A DNA stretch of 64,000 bases from Cellulomonas gelida (GCF_006538725.1 NZ_BJLQ01000002.1:62001-126000); one strand, 5' to 3'; counted from the stretch's first letter, positions 18,736 to 27,763 are shown. Numbers and translations are program-made. Notes: generated by a model not told the origin, from the sequence alone.

Positions 18736-19923
18736 TCAGCGGAGCAGCTCGGGGATCGCTGCGACGTACGCGGTGAGGTTGCGGCGCACCTCCGCGACGG
18801 AGTCGCCCCCGGTCTTCTCGAGCAGTGCGTCCGCGAGCACGAGGGCGACCATCGCCTCGGCGACCACCGCGGCGGGCGGCACGGCGCACACGTCGGAGCG
18901 CTGGTGCTGGGCCTTGGCCGGCTCACCCGTGCTCGTGTCGATCGTCGCGAGCGCACGGGGCACCGTCGAGATCGGCTTCATGGCGGCGCGCACGCGGACG
19001 ATCTCGCCGTTGGTCATGCCACCCTCGAGCCCGCCGGCGCGGTTGGAGCGCCGCTGGACGCGCCCGTCGACGCGGTCGATCTCGTCGTGCGCGGCCGAGC
19101 CCCGACGCGTGGCCGTGCGGAAGCCGTCGCCGACCTCGACGCCCTTGATCGCCTGGATGCCCATGAGCGCGCTCGCGAGGCGAGCGTCGAGGCGCCGGTC
19201 GGCGTGGACGTACGAACCGAGCCCGGAGGGCACGCCGTAGGCCAGCACCTCGACCACTCCCCCGAGCGTGTCGCCGTCCTTGTGGCACTCGTCGATCTCG
19301 GCGACCATCGCGGCCGACGTCGCGGCGTGCAGGCAGCGCACCGGGTCCGCGTCGAGTGCCGCCACGTCGTCCGGGGTCGGCAGGTCGGCGTCGTCCGGCA
19401 CGGCGACCGGACCGATGCCGACGACGTGCGAGACGAGCCGGATGCCCGCGGCCTGCTCGAGCAGCTTCGCCGCCACGGTGCCGAGTGCGACGCGGGTGGC
19501 CGTCTCACGCGCCGAGGCGCGCTCGAGCACGGGCCGCGCGTCGTCGAACGCGTACTTGCGCATGCCGACGAGGTCGGCGTGGCCCGGTCGCGGGCGCGTG
19601 AGCGGCGCGTTGCGCGCGCGCTCGAGCACGCTCGGGTCCTCGACCGGGTCGGCGGACATGACCTCGACCCACTTGGGCCACTCGGTGTTGCCGATCTCGA
19701 TCGCGAGCGGTCCGCCCTGGCTGACGCCGTGGCGCAGCCCGCCCAGGATCCGCACCTCGTCCTGCTCGAACTTCATGCGTGCGCCGCGCCCGTACCCGAG
19801 CCGGCGCCGCGCGAGCGCTTCCTGGATGTCCGCCGTCACGACCTCGACGCCGGCCGGAAGCCCCTCGAGGACCCCGACCAGCGCCTGACCGTGCGACTCA
19901 CCAGCCGTCAACCACCGCAGCAT
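18736..19923 (-). CDS. aroC: chorismate synthase
   Basis: AroC converts EPSP to chorismate with reduced FMN, giving the precursor of tryptophan made by the trp genes further right. 395 residues. Signatures [16 protein letters not shown] at residues 8-23, the [16 protein letters not shown] segment, [14 protein letters not shown] and the C-terminal [20 protein letters not shown] block (split) are present. The ATG at 19923 has AAAGGATCA upstream. Only 24 bases separate it from the hairpin ending the pil transcript, and no promoter is visible between them. Confidence 0.97.
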   Translation of the reverse strand: MLRWLTAGESHGQALVGVLEGLPAGVEVVTADIQEALARRRLGYGRGARMKFEQDEVRILGGLRHGVSQGGPLAIEIGNTEWPKWVEVMSADPVEDPSVLERARNAPLTRPRPGHADLVGMRKYAFDDARPVLERASARETATRVALGTVAAKLLEQAAGIRLVSHVVGIGPVAVPDDADLPTPDDVAALDADPVRCLHAATSAAMVAEIDECHKDGDTLGGVVEVLAYGVPSGLGSYVHADRRLDARLASALMGIQAIKGVEVGDGFRTATRRGSAAHDEIDRVDGRVQRRSNRAGGLEGGMTNGEIVRVRAAMKPISTVPRALATIDTSTGEPAKAQHQRSDVCAVPPAAVVAEAMVALVLADALLEKTGGDSVAEVRRNLTAYVAAIPELLR

Positions 19924-19946
19924 GCCGTGATCCTTTCATGCGGCAA

Positions 19947-19984
19947 CGGGCGCCCACGGTGTCGGTCCACACCGCGGGCGCCCG
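19947..19984 (-). terminator. hairpin between pilO and aroC
   Basis: A 16-bp stem with one mismatch (CGGGCGCCCACGGTGT against ACACCGCGGGCGCCCG) and a 6-base loop lies 31 bases after the pilO stop and 24 bases before the aroC start. It probably ends the pilMNO transcript, but its position allows a role in limiting read-through into aroC. Confidence 0.7.
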
Positions 19985-20015
19985 CTGTCGTCGTGCGAGA
20001 AGTGCTGTGACCCGG

Positions 20016-20813
20016 TCAGTCGCCCTGGACGGGGAGCAGCGGGTTCTTGCCGGGCTTGGACGGGAGCTCGATCGGGCCGGCCGGGGGCTCGCTCGTCTCC
20101 GGGGTCAGCTTGTTCGGCAGCACGTAGATGTACCCCGTGATGACGAGCTCCTGGTCGCCGCTCGCCGTCGCCGGCTTCCCTGCGGTGCCCTCGGACTCCT
20201 TCTGCGAGGTGCCCGTGAGCGCCGAGACCAGGAAGACCCGGGGCGTCGTGCGGTACACGTCGTCGAGGAAGGCCATGGTGCTGTCGTACGTGCCCAGGAC
20301 CGTCACGGAGACCGGGATCGCCGTGAGCCCCTCGGGGATCTTCGGGCCCTTCTTCTCTTCCTTGTCCGCAGCGTTCGAGTCAGAGGTCTCCTCGTCCGTC
20401 GCGGCGTCCTCGGAGTCCGCGGACTCCGAGGGGGTCGGCGTGGGCTCCTCGACCTCCGCGAGGACGAACTCCTCCGGCGTCCCGGCGGTCGCGGCCGTGA
20501 TCGTCACCCCGCGGGCGACCGCGATCGCGTCGAGGCCGTCCAGGTACGTCTCCAGCTGCGCCTGCGGCGGGATCTGCGTCTCGGCCGCGGCCAGGTCCGC
20601 CTTGTAGGTGTCGAGCTTGCCGAAGTCGGACTTGAGCTTGGCGAGCTTGAGGTTGAGGACGTCGTTGAACGCGCGCGTGTCCTCGGCCTCCGCCCGGCGC
20701 TCCGAGGCCGCCGTCAGGTTCGGCGAGACGGCGAAGAACCACGAGCCGGCGGCCAGCACGGCGGCGGCGAACGCGGTGCCGCCGATCCAGGCGCGCTTCG
20801 CGTTGGAAGCCAT
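20016..20813 (-). CDS. pilO: type IV pilus inner-membrane protein PilO-like
   Basis: This 265-residue bitopic protein has one N-terminal helix (AFAAAVLAAGSWFFAV), a coiled-coil stretch (residues about 35-80), an acidic low-complexity insert (PTPTPSESADSEDAATDEE, about 133-155), and a C-terminal ferredoxin-like domain. It is assigned PilO by position after pilM and pilN and by this topology; sequence similarity to PilO is weak, as is normal in monoderms. With PilN it would form the alignment subcomplex linking cytoplasmic PilM to the pilus. The ATG lies one base past the pilN stop triplet. Confidence 0.75.
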   Translation of the reverse strand: MASNAKRAWIGGTAFAAAVLAAGSWFFAVSPNLTAASERRAEAEDTRAFNDVLNLKLAKLKSDFGKLDTYKADLAAAETQIPPQAQLETYLDGLDAIAVARGVTITAATAGTPEEFVLAEVEEPTPTPSESADSEDAATDEETSDSNAADKEEKKGPKIPEGLTAIPVSVTVLGTYDSTMAFLDDVYRTTPRVFLVSALTGTSQKESEGTAGKPATASGDQELVITGYIYVLPNKLTPETSEPPAGPIELPSKPGKNPLLPVQGD

Positions 20814-20814
20814 G

Positions 20815-21570
20815 TCAGTTCTCCGTCTTCGTGTCGTCGGCCGCCTTGTCCGTGGCCGCGTCGCCCGTGGGGACTGGGCCGAAGCGGTGCGTCAGCGCGA
20901 GGTCGGAGACCTGCACCGTGGACGAGAACGCGTAGTAGTCGCCGCTCTCCTCGTCGCCGGTCACCGCCGTCGAGTCCAGCCACGCGTCCTGGAAGCCCGG
21001 GACGGAGTTGAGCGCCTTGAGCCATGCGGCCGTGTCGGGAACCGCCACCGAGCGACCCGAGAAGGCGATCTGGCCGAGGCTCGGTGCCTGCAGCGGGGAG
21101 GTCGGCTCCGGGGCGCCCTCCATGGGCGTCGCGTACGTCACGGTGAACGAGTCGATGCTCGCACCCTCCGGGAGCACGGCGGCGATCGCCCCGACGTAGC
21201 CCGACCAGTTGACGTCGGTCGACATCGCGAGCGGCAGCGCCAGCTTGCTCGCGTCGAGCGCGCCGAGGACCTTGGGCACCTCGGCGTACTTCGGGTCGGC
21301 CAGCTGCCCCTGGATCCGCAGCGTGTCCTCGTCGGCGGCATCCAGGTCCGACTGCGCGGTCGAGGCCTCGAACAGCGAGAACACCCAGGCGAGCGCGCAG
21401 AACGCGAGCGTGCCGAGCAGGACGAACACCAGCATCCGCTTGGTCCTGCGCAGCCCGCGGGCCGCACGCACCTCGGGCGGGAGCAGGTTGACCTGCGGGA
21501 GGGTGGTTCCGACGATCGTCTGCGCCCCACCCTTGGTCTTGAGGCGGGGACGCTCCAGCAGCGCGCTCAT
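20815..21570 (-). CDS. pilN: type IV pilus assembly protein PilN-like
   Basis: This 251-residue protein has a cytoplasmic N-terminus carrying LPQVNLLPPEVRAAR (residues 24-38), the PilM-binding NLLP motif of PilN. One transmembrane helix (MLVFVLLGTLAFCALAWVFSLF, split around residue 55) and an extracytoplasmic coiled-coil/ferredoxin-like domain follow. The ATG at 21570 overlaps the pilM stop (ATGA). An upstream in-frame start 14 codons earlier lies inside pilM and lacks the motif context. It is expected to bind PilM and pair with PilO. Confidence 0.82.
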   Translation of the reverse strand: MSALLERPRLKTKGGAQTIVGTTLPQVNLLPPEVRAARGLRRTKRMLVFVLLGTLAFCALAWVFSLFEASTAQSDLDAADEDTLRIQGQLADPKYAEVPKVLGALDASKLALPLAMSTDVNWSGYVGAIAAVLPEGASIDSFTVTYATPMEGAPEPTSPLQAPSLGQIAFSGRSVAVPDTAAWLKALNSVPGFQDAWLDSTAVTGDEESGDYYAFSSTVQVSDLALTHRFGPVPTGDAATDKAADDTKTEN

Positions 21571-22631
21571 GCGGCAACTCCGTAGGCGAGTCCGACCGGG
21601 AGAGCCACGCACGACTCACGTCCGGTGATCTGGTCGCGGCGCGCGGTCTTCGCCATGCGCAGACCGGCGAGCGGGTCGGCGAGCGTCACCGGGAGCCGGC
21701 TCGCGCTCGACAGGTACTGGCCGAGGCCGGGCAGGTGCGAACCGCCGCCCGACAGCACGACGACGTCGATGGCGCCGCCGGGGTTGTTCCCCGCGTAGTA
21801 GACGAACGTGTTGCGGACGGACTCGACGAGCCCGCGCACCACGTGCGTGACCGCCTCGGCGGCGTCCTGCCGGTCCGGGGACACCGCGTAGCCGATGCCG
21901 ATCTCGCGCTTGAGCGCCTCGGCCTCCGGCGCGGAGATGCTCCGCGCGGTCGCGAGCGCGTTCGTCACGTGCTGACCACCGGAGGGCAGCGAGCGCACCA
22001 GGCGCGGGACCCCGCGTGCGGCCACGACGACCGTCGTGATGGTCGCACCGATGTCGACGAAGGCCGCGGTCGCGTTGGCGAGGTCTCCGCGGGCCAGCGC
22101 GCGCAGCAGCGCGAACGCGTTCAGGTCGACCATCTGCGGCTGCAGACCGGCCGCCTCCGCGGCGAGCACGTTCGCCGTCACGGTGTCGCGCTGGGCGGCG
22201 ACGAGCATGCCGCGTGCCTGCCGGCCCTGCGGCGAGTCCGTCTCGCCCGTCGGGTAGAAGTCGAGGAGCGCGTCGTCGACCGCCATCGGGAGCATCTCGC
22301 CCACCTGGTACGGCAGCGACTCCTTGATCTGCGCGACGGGCATCCACGGCACCTCGAGCTCGCGCACGAGGACACGCTGGTTGCCGACGCCGAGGATGAC
22401 TTCCTTCGACTCGAACTTGGCCTGCGACCAGAGCTGGCGCAGCGCGGTGGCCACGCTCTCAGGCTGGATGACCTCGCCGTCGCGGACGGCGCCGAGCGGC
22501 ACCGGCACCTCTCCGTAGCGCACCAGAGTCGGCGGCGTCTTCCCCTTCGGTCCACCGGCGCCGAACTCGAGCTCGGCCGCGCGAACCGCGGACGTGCCGA
22601 TGTCGAGGCCGATGACACGTGTGTTGGCCAC
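21567..22631 (-). CDS. pilM: type IV pilus assembly ATPase-fold protein PilM
   Basis: This 354-residue actin-like protein has phosphate motifs GLDIGTSAVRAAEL (residues 8-21), FVDIGATITTVVV and VLSGGGSHLPGL, plus the PilM-typical VPWMPVAQIKESLPYQVGE segment (split) in the insertion. It is the cytoplasmic member of the PilMNO alignment complex. The GTG at 22631 has a GAAGGGA Shine-Dalgarno. It is the first gene of the pilM-pilN-pilO transcript, with its own FliA-like promoter at 22674-22702. Confidence 0.93.
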   Translation of the reverse strand: MANTRVIGLDIGTSAVRAAELEFGAGGPKGKTPPTLVRYGEVPVPLGAVRDGEVIQPESVATALRQLWSQAKFESKEVILGVGNQRVLVRELEVPWMPVAQIKESLPYQVGEMLPMAVDDALLDFYPTGETDSPQGRQARGMLVAAQRDTVTANVLAAEAAGLQPQMVDLNAFALLRALARGDLANATAAFVDIGATITTVVVAARGVPRLVRSLPSGGQHVTNALATARSISAPEAEALKREIGIGYAVSPDRQDAAEAVTHVVRGLVESVRNTFVYYAGNNPGGAIDVVVLSGGGSHLPGLGQYLSSASRLPVTLADPLAGLRMAKTARRDQITGRESCVALPVGLAYGVAA

Positions 22632-22673
22632 GGGTGTCCCTTCATGCGCAGACGGCGAGCGGATTCCTCTGAC

Positions 22674-22702
22674 CTATCGGGAGCGATCACTCCCGACTTG
22701 AG
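22674..22702 (-). promoter_or_regulatory. FliA/sigma-28-like promoter of pilM
   Basis: Minus strand CTCA (22702-22699), 17 bases, CCCGATAG (22681-22674). The extended -35 CTCAAGTCGGG is identical to that of pilT, and CCGATAGGTC is identical to pilB. The predicted leader is about 37 nt. Confidence 0.7.
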
Positions 22703-22761
22703 CGGAATCGGTGATCGCTTGCGGCTCGTCCGCGCTGCTCCGGTCGCGCCTCAGACGCAGG

Positions 22762-23547
22762 TCAGATGCTGCCCAGGTACCAGGTCCACAGGGGCTCCCC
22801 CGCGACGATCCCGAAGGCCGCGCCGAGCAGCATCCAGGGCCCGAACGGGATCGCCGACTTGCGCCCGGCCCGCCCACGCGCGAGCAGTGCGACCGCGTAG
22901 ACGCCGCCCAGCACGAAGGCCGCGAACCAGCCGAGCGCGAGCGCGCCCCAGCCGAACCACCCGAGATAGAGACCGAGCACCCCGGCGAGCTTGACGTCGC
23001 CGAAGCCCATGCCCGCGGGGTAGACGAGCACCGTCACGAAGTAGACCGCGTACAGCACCGCGCCGCCGATGAGCGCGCGCACGAGCGCCTGCCAGTCCGC
23101 GTCCCCGGTGGGGTTCCAGCTCGCGAGGGCGAGCAGCACCACAGCGACCGGGTACGACGGCAGCACGATCGCGTTGGGCAGGCGGTGCGTGTCGATGTCG
23201 ATGAGCGCGAGCGCGACGCTGATCGCCACGAGGTACAGCAGCGCCGGCAGCACCCACTCGGGGCCCGTCCACCAGGCCGTCAGCGCGAACAGCACGCCGG
23301 TCCCGAGCTCGACGAGCGGGTAGCGCGGCGAGATCGGCTCCCCGCAGTCGCGGCAGCGACCACGCAGCACGAGCCACGAGAGCACCGGGACGTTGTCCCG
23401 CCCGCGGATCGCGTGCCCGCACCTCGGGCACGCCGACGGCGGGTGCACCACGGACTCACCCCGCGGGACACGCCAGACGACGACGTTGAGGAACGAGCCG
23501 ATCGCCAGGCCGACGAGACCCGACAGGAGGACGAGTGCTGCGCTCAT
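22762..23547 (-). CDS. pilD: prepilin peptidase / N-methyltransferase
   Basis: This 261-residue polytopic membrane protein cuts prepilin leaders after glycine and methylates the new N-terminus. The N-terminal zinc site CPRCGH...CRDCG is intact, and both catalytic aspartates are present in LIDIDTHRLPN and GFGDVKL. About seven to eight hydrophobic helices follow. It starts 5 bases after the stop of the preceding PilX-like gene, so it ends the minor-prepilin operon. It should process PilA and the minor prepilins encoded to its right. Confidence 0.95.
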   Translation of the reverse strand: MSAALVLLSGLVGLAIGSFLNVVVWRVPRGESVVHPPSACPRCGHAIRGRDNVPVLSWLVLRGRCRDCGEPISPRYPLVELGTGVLFALTAWWTGPEWVLPALLYLVAISVALALIDIDTHRLPNAIVLPSYPVAVVLLALASWNPTGDADWQALVRALIGGAVLYAVYFVTVLVYPAGMGFGDVKLAGVLGLYLGWFGWGALALGWFAAFVLGGVYAVALLARGRAGRKSAIPFGPWMLLGAAFGIVAGEPLWTWYLGSI

Positions 23548-23551
23548 GCGC

Positions 23552-25124
23552 TCAGGGAGTTCCGATCTCGCGCTTGTAGACGACGTCCACGCGATAGCCC
23601 GCGTTGCCGACCGGGTCCGTCGAGGGCAGGTCGACGCCCGGGATGCCGATCGGGACGTAGTTGATCGTCACGGGGTTGCGAAGGTTGACGGTGCCACCGT
23701 AGAGCTGTCCGTGGATCTGCGTGTCGTTGTTCGTGTCGATCGTGCACGGCGTGTACATGAAGACCGTGATCGGGGCGACCGCGAGGCTGCCCGAGTCGCC
23801 CTTGATGTTGCCGATCCCGCCCGCGCACTCCGCGACGCCGTTCGGGTTCTTGTCGGGCACGATGATCCAGAACTTGTGCTGGGCGCCGTCGGCCGAGGTC
23901 ACGCGGAAGTTGCCGGTCGAGTAGAAGCTGTTCGCGAAGATCACCATGTCGGACCGGAGCTTGATGTTCAGACCGTTCTCGAACTGCGTCGTCGCGCAGT
24001 TGCGCGTGTCGAACACCGTGGGCACGGTCGGGCCGACGAGCGGGCCGTTGAGGTCGTAGCTCGCGCCGGCGACCGTGCACTGCGTGCCGCTCGCGTTCAT
24101 GGAGCTCGCCCAGCTCGGCGCGCCGTTCGCGGCCGCGTTCGCCCGGACCCACGTGCGGTAGGCCGCCTGCCGGTCCCCCGTGTTCGCGAAGCCGACCCAG
24201 TCCGACGGGCGGTAGGTGACCTCGGGGAGGCCCTTCTTGATGTACTGCGGGATCTGCGCGGCGCCGACACCGGTGCGGATCGCGCCGCCGACCTGGATCG
24301 GGCCCCACTGCGTGAGCGCACCGGTCAGCACGACGTCCTGCCCGATCTTCACGCCCGAGTTCATGCGCGCGTTGGCGGTCGCGAACAGCGACTGGCCGAC
24401 GCTCTGCAGGCCACCCGTGTGGGCCTGGGAGATCTCGACGTCCTTCTTGCTCCACAGGTTGCCCGTGACCCGGCAGGCCCCCGAGATGCGCACCCCCCCC
24501 GCTGACGACGATCAGGTTGCCGTTGACGGTGACGCCCGAGTTGCAGTCGACGTCCCCCGAGTCGACCCACACGTCGACGGCGGTGTCGGGCAGCGCGGTC
24601 GTCACGGTGAACGAGTTGGTCGTCATGATGCTGTTCGCCGCGAAGATCGCCGCTCCGCGCCCCGTGATCACCGAGGGCGTCAGCGCGACCTTCGACTGCA
24701 TGGTGCGCGTCGAGCCGTCGCCCTCCTTCGCCGTCGCCGTCACGACGGCCGTGGCGGCCGTCCCGCCGGTGACCGCGCCGGACGCGCAGGTGAGCGCCTT
24801 GCCGTCCTTGTCGAAGTACGCGATCGTCGCGTTGCCCGTGACGCGCGACGGAGTGGTGCCCGCGCTGGCGCTCCCCGTGGCCGGCCAGCGGCACGGCGTC
24901 GCGGTCTCGAGGTCGGCGTAGACGTGGTCGACGATGCCCTCGGCCGCGTGCACCTCGGTGCTGCGCGCGCGGTCCTTGCCCGAGCTGCGCGTCGCGACGA
25001 TGACCGAGCCGACCACCGTGAGCGCGAGCATCACGCCGACGATCGCGACCGCGACGGCGGCGACGAGCACACTGCCCCGGTCGTCGCGGACGCCCGCGAG
25101 CCGGCGGCGGATGACTGCACGCAT
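23552..25124 (-). pseudogene. PilX-like pilus-associated protein, frameshifted at a G8 tract
   Basis: The N-terminus (RDDRGSVLVAAVAVAIVGVML) is a PilX-like class III-type hydrophobic stretch without the usual Glu5; a long extracytoplasmic domain follows. The frame shifts at eight G residues (24493-24500, minus strand). With seven G the protein would be 523 residues, joining VVSGG to VRISGACRVTGN and a well-formed second half that ends FDTRNC...VVYKREIGTP. With eight G the frame stays open to 23544 (526 residues) but the second half is low-complexity Gly/Arg/Ala-rich shadow. It may be phase-variable, broken, or a sequencing error. The ATG at 25124 has GAGGAG upstream. It sits between a PilW-like gene and pilD. 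Confidence 0.75.
24493..24500 (-). repeat. G8 mononucleotide tract at the frameshift
   Basis: Eight consecutive G on the coding (minus) strand. Removing one base restores the full-length frame of the PilX-like gene. It sits exactly at the point where the sensible reading frame changes. Confidence 0.9.
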
Positions 25125-25141
25125 GCTGCTCCTCCTCGTCC

Positions 25142-25834
25142 TCACGCCGGCGGGACCGGCGAGCAGGTGTCGGCCGGGTAGCCGAAGATCGTGTTGCGCC
25201 CCGTGAGCGTCGACGTGACAGTCGCGGCCTTCGAGTCCTCGCGCTGGTCGGGGTCCTTGACGCGCAGCGTCACGCGGATGGTCTGCGCGTTGGACGACGA
25301 CTCGGCGTTGGTCTGCTCGACGAAGAACGGCGGCCAGGTGCTCGGGTCGGTCTCGACGACCGTCGCCGACGTCGGCCGCACGACGTCGCGAGCGACCGTG
25401 CGCCACGACTCGACGCCACCGGTGGACTGCCACGACGGCTTCCACGACCGGTACTCCAGGCGCCCGAACTCCGAGGTCGCGCCGAACACGACGCGCCACT
25501 GCACGCACTGGTAGACGCCGTCGGTCTGGGTGTACACGCGCAGCGAGTAGTGGGTGTCGGCGCCCGACATCGCGAACGTCTCGGCGGCCGGGTCGGAGAT
25601 CACGTTCCCCGAGCGCACCTGCCGGTCGATCTGCATGAGCCCGATCCGGACCTGCTCGGTCGCCTCGGTGCGGGCCAGGTTGTCCTTCGTCTGGCGCGCC
25701 ATCGTGAGCATGATCCCGAACACGATCGTCATGAGACCCATGAAGATCCCCATGACCACGAGGAGCTCGACGAGCGTGTAGCCCGACTCGTCACGCCGCT
25801 GCAGCGCGCGCACGCGCGCGATCGACTCACGCAC
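25142..25834 (-). CDS. minor prepilin, PilW/PilJ-like
   Basis: This 230-residue pseudopilin has prepilin cleavage site RDESG|YTLVELLVVMGIF with Gly-1 and Glu5, followed by a hydrophobic alpha-1 helix. The head domain (VYQCVQWRVVFGATSEFGRLEYRSW, split) resembles PilW/type II secretion J-like prepilins. The GTG at 25834 overlaps the end of the previous gene by eight bases and has AAGGCGG upstream; GTG 25870 is possible but would give an unusually long leader. It should be processed by the PilD gene downstream and help prime pilus assembly. Confidence 0.82.
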   Translation of the reverse strand: MRESIARVRALQRRDESGYTLVELLVVMGIFMGLMTIVFGIMLTMARQTKDNLARTEATEQVRIGLMQIDRQVRSGNVISDPAAETFAMSGADTHYSLRVYTQTDGVYQCVQWRVVFGATSEFGRLEYRSWKPSWQSTGGVESWRTVARDVVRPTSATVVETDPSTWPPFFVEQTNAESSSNAQTIRVTLRVKDPDQREDSKAATVTSTLTGRNTIFGYPADTCSPVPPA

Positions 25835-27617
25835 CGGGAGCCGCCTTGAAGCCGGCCGCCGCGCGGGCACCGCCGAGGCTCGTCGTGACGACGAACGCGA
25901 AGGTGCCGGACGGGCCCGTGACGCGGTAGTGCACGGCGAGGGTGATCGCGCCGGTCTCCGACGAGATCGAGCATCCCTCGCCCGTGCAGCCCGCGGGATC
26001 CGCCGCGGACGCGAGCGACGAGACCGGGGTGACGGAGACCTGACCGCTCGCGGTCACGGTGTAGGCGCCGCTGGCCCAGGTGACCGCGCCCGTGTTCGCG
26101 GTGATGTTCGTCGCCCCCGAGAGCGTCACGGTCGTGTACGCCGAGCCGTTCCAGTACCGCACCGATCCCGAGCGCGTCGTGACGGCGGCCGAGGTCCGCT
26201 GCGCGAGGCCGCGGTCCACCCGCGTCGCGTCCGTGTAGGACGTGACCTGCAGCAGACCGCTGCTCGCCTTGCCCCCGGACCACGGCCCGGAGCCGGAGGT
26301 GACGGTGCCCAGGCTGCGCGATGCACCGGCCGCCGTGCAGCCGGGGCCCGACAACGTGGTGCAGCCGATGGCGGAGGCGCCCACGGCCGTGCTCAGGCGC
26401 GCCCCGAACGTGGTCATGCTCGAGCTGCCGATCCGGCTGAGCTCGAACGTGGTCCCGGTGATCGTCAGCGCCGTGACGGACGGCGAGGACGACGTCAGGA
26501 CCGAGGCGGCACAGGGCGCCGCCGCGGGGATCCCGGTCGCGCACGACGTCACCGTCGAGGAGCTGACCTTCCCCTGGTCCCCGGAGCCGGGCGTGAGGGC
26601 GAGCCGCAGCGGGCCGGTGTCGACCGCGAGCGTGCCCGCGACACCCACGGACGTCACCGGCGCGGGGTCGAGCGGAGCGGCGCCAGCCGACCCGACGTCG
26701 TTGGAGGCCTGGATCGCGGCCTTGTCACCGCCCGTCGTCGCGCTCGGGTCGGTCGCGCCGGCGGCGGTCAGCGCGCCGCTCGCGTGCAGCGCGCTGGACT
26801 CCGCGTTCGTCGACTGCTGCGCCGTGACGCCGACGCCGGCCTGACCGACGCGCAACGAGGCGACGGTCGTGTCGGTGCCCGGCAGGATCGGCGTGGTCGA
26901 GTCGACCGCGGGGTCGCCGACGACTCCGCCGAACGCGGCCGTGATGGTCGTCTGCGGTCCGGTGCCACCCGCGCTGGACGAGAACAGCGCCTGGCACGCG
27001 CCGAGGTACGGCTGGTTGTTGGCGTCACCGCAGCCGCCCTGCGGCGCGTAGGCGCTCGAGCGCATGACCACGTGGCGCTGCTTGGCCTGCTGGTTCGCCT
27101 TCCAGGTCGTGATGACGGTCAGCGTGAGCACGTCGGGATCCGCTGCGGCCCGGGTGACGTAGGAGCGCGACGTGAAGCGGATCCCCGGTGCCTCCGGGTT
27201 GCTCGTGCGCGTGACGTTCGAGCCGCTGGCGCCGGACAACGGTGCGCGGTTGGTGGCCTGAGCGGTGCTCGTGATGAGCACCTCGTCGATGCTGGGCTCC
27301 ATCGGCGGGCGCAGGTGCGTGCCGGACACGTTCGGGTCGACGCCGTCGGCGCTCGCGAAGCCCGCGTGCAGGCCCTTGTTGAGCGTGTTCCACGGCAGTG
27401 CGCGCAGCTGCTCCATGACCTGGTTGGTCACCGCGGTCCCGAGGGTGCGCTGCCGCGTCTGCGCGGTCGTCACCAGTGCGGAGGTCTGCACCGCGGCCAG
27501 GCCGAGCAGCACCCCGCCGATGATGATCATCGCGACGAGGAGCTCCATGAGCGTGAACCCGGAGTCGTCCTCGCTCGTCGGCGGTCGAACCTCGGCCACG
27601 GACGACCTCCCACTCAT
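25827..27617 (-). CDS. minor prepilin, PilV-like, with very large C-terminal domain
   Basis: 596 residues with cleavage site SEDDSG|FTLMELLVAMIIIGG (Gly-1, Glu5) about 19 residues from the start. The first 200 residues look like a PilV-like prepilin. The remainder, about 400 residues, is Ser/Thr/Ala/Gly-rich beta-type sequence with CGDANNQPYLGAC and AGCTGEGC cysteine pairs. Typical PilV proteins are 150-200 residues, so this is likely a tip or cargo-bearing subunit. The ATG at 27617 has GGGAG upstream. A FliA-like promoter at 27660-27688 lies in the 146-base gap before it. Confidence 0.82.
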   Translation of the reverse strand: MSGRSSVAEVRPPTSEDDSGFTLMELLVAMIIIGGVLLGLAAVQTSALVTTAQTRQRTLGTAVTNQVMEQLRALPWNTLNKGLHAGFASADGVDPNVSGTHLRPPMEPSIDEVLITSTAQATNRAPLSGASGSNVTRTSNPEAPGIRFTSRSYVTRAAADPDVLTLTVITTWKANQQAKQRHVVMRSSAYAPQGGCGDANNQPYLGACQALFSSSAGGTGPQTTITAAFGGVVGDPAVDSTTPILPGTDTTVASLRVGQAGVGVTAQQSTNAESSALHASGALTAAGATDPSATTGGDKAAIQASNDVGSAGAAPLDPAPVTSVGVAGTLAVDTGPLRLALTPGSGDQGKVSSSTVTSCATGIPAAAPCAASVLTSSSPSVTALTITGTTFELSRIGSSSMTTFGARLSTAVGASAIGCTTLSGPGCTAAGASRSLGTVTSGSGPWSGGKASSGLLQVTSYTDATRVDRGLAQRTSAAVTTRSGSVRYWNGSAYTTVTLSGATNITANTGAVTWASGAYTVTASGQVSVTPVSSLASAADPAGCTGEGCSISSETGAITLAVHYRVTGPSGTFAFVVTTSLGGARAAAGFKAAPGA

Positions 27618-27659
27618 GACACCGCTCCCACGGACAGTCGTCCAGGAGTCCTGACCGAC

Positions 27660-27688
27660 GTATCGGCGCAACTCGGCGCCACCATGAG
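27660..27688 (-). promoter_or_regulatory. FliA/sigma-28-like promoter inside the minor-prepilin run
   Basis: Minus strand CTCA (27688-27685), 17 bases, GCCGATAC (27667-27660). The predicted leader to the ATG at 27617 is about 37 nt. It would start a transcript covering the two PilV/PilW-like genes, the frameshifted PilX-like gene and pilD. Confidence 0.65.
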
Positions 27689-27763
27689 CCCCGCCGGCCG
27701 CGTGCACACGCACGTCTTGGCTGACGAGACGGGCGAAAGCGACGCGGCAGGAGGAACGCGGCA

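Noticed and set aside
14514-18956. Very long minus-strand open frame opposite the Fn3 gene, apparently fused to aroK
   Set aside because: The upstream part is an antisense shadow of the Fn3 coding sequence; shikimate kinase begins at 14513 next to its P-loop.
14855-19240. 1,461-codon plus-strand frame overlapping the Fn3 gene
   Set aside because: It is the second frame of the Fn3 gene with Arg/His/Asp-rich composition and no signal peptide or domains.
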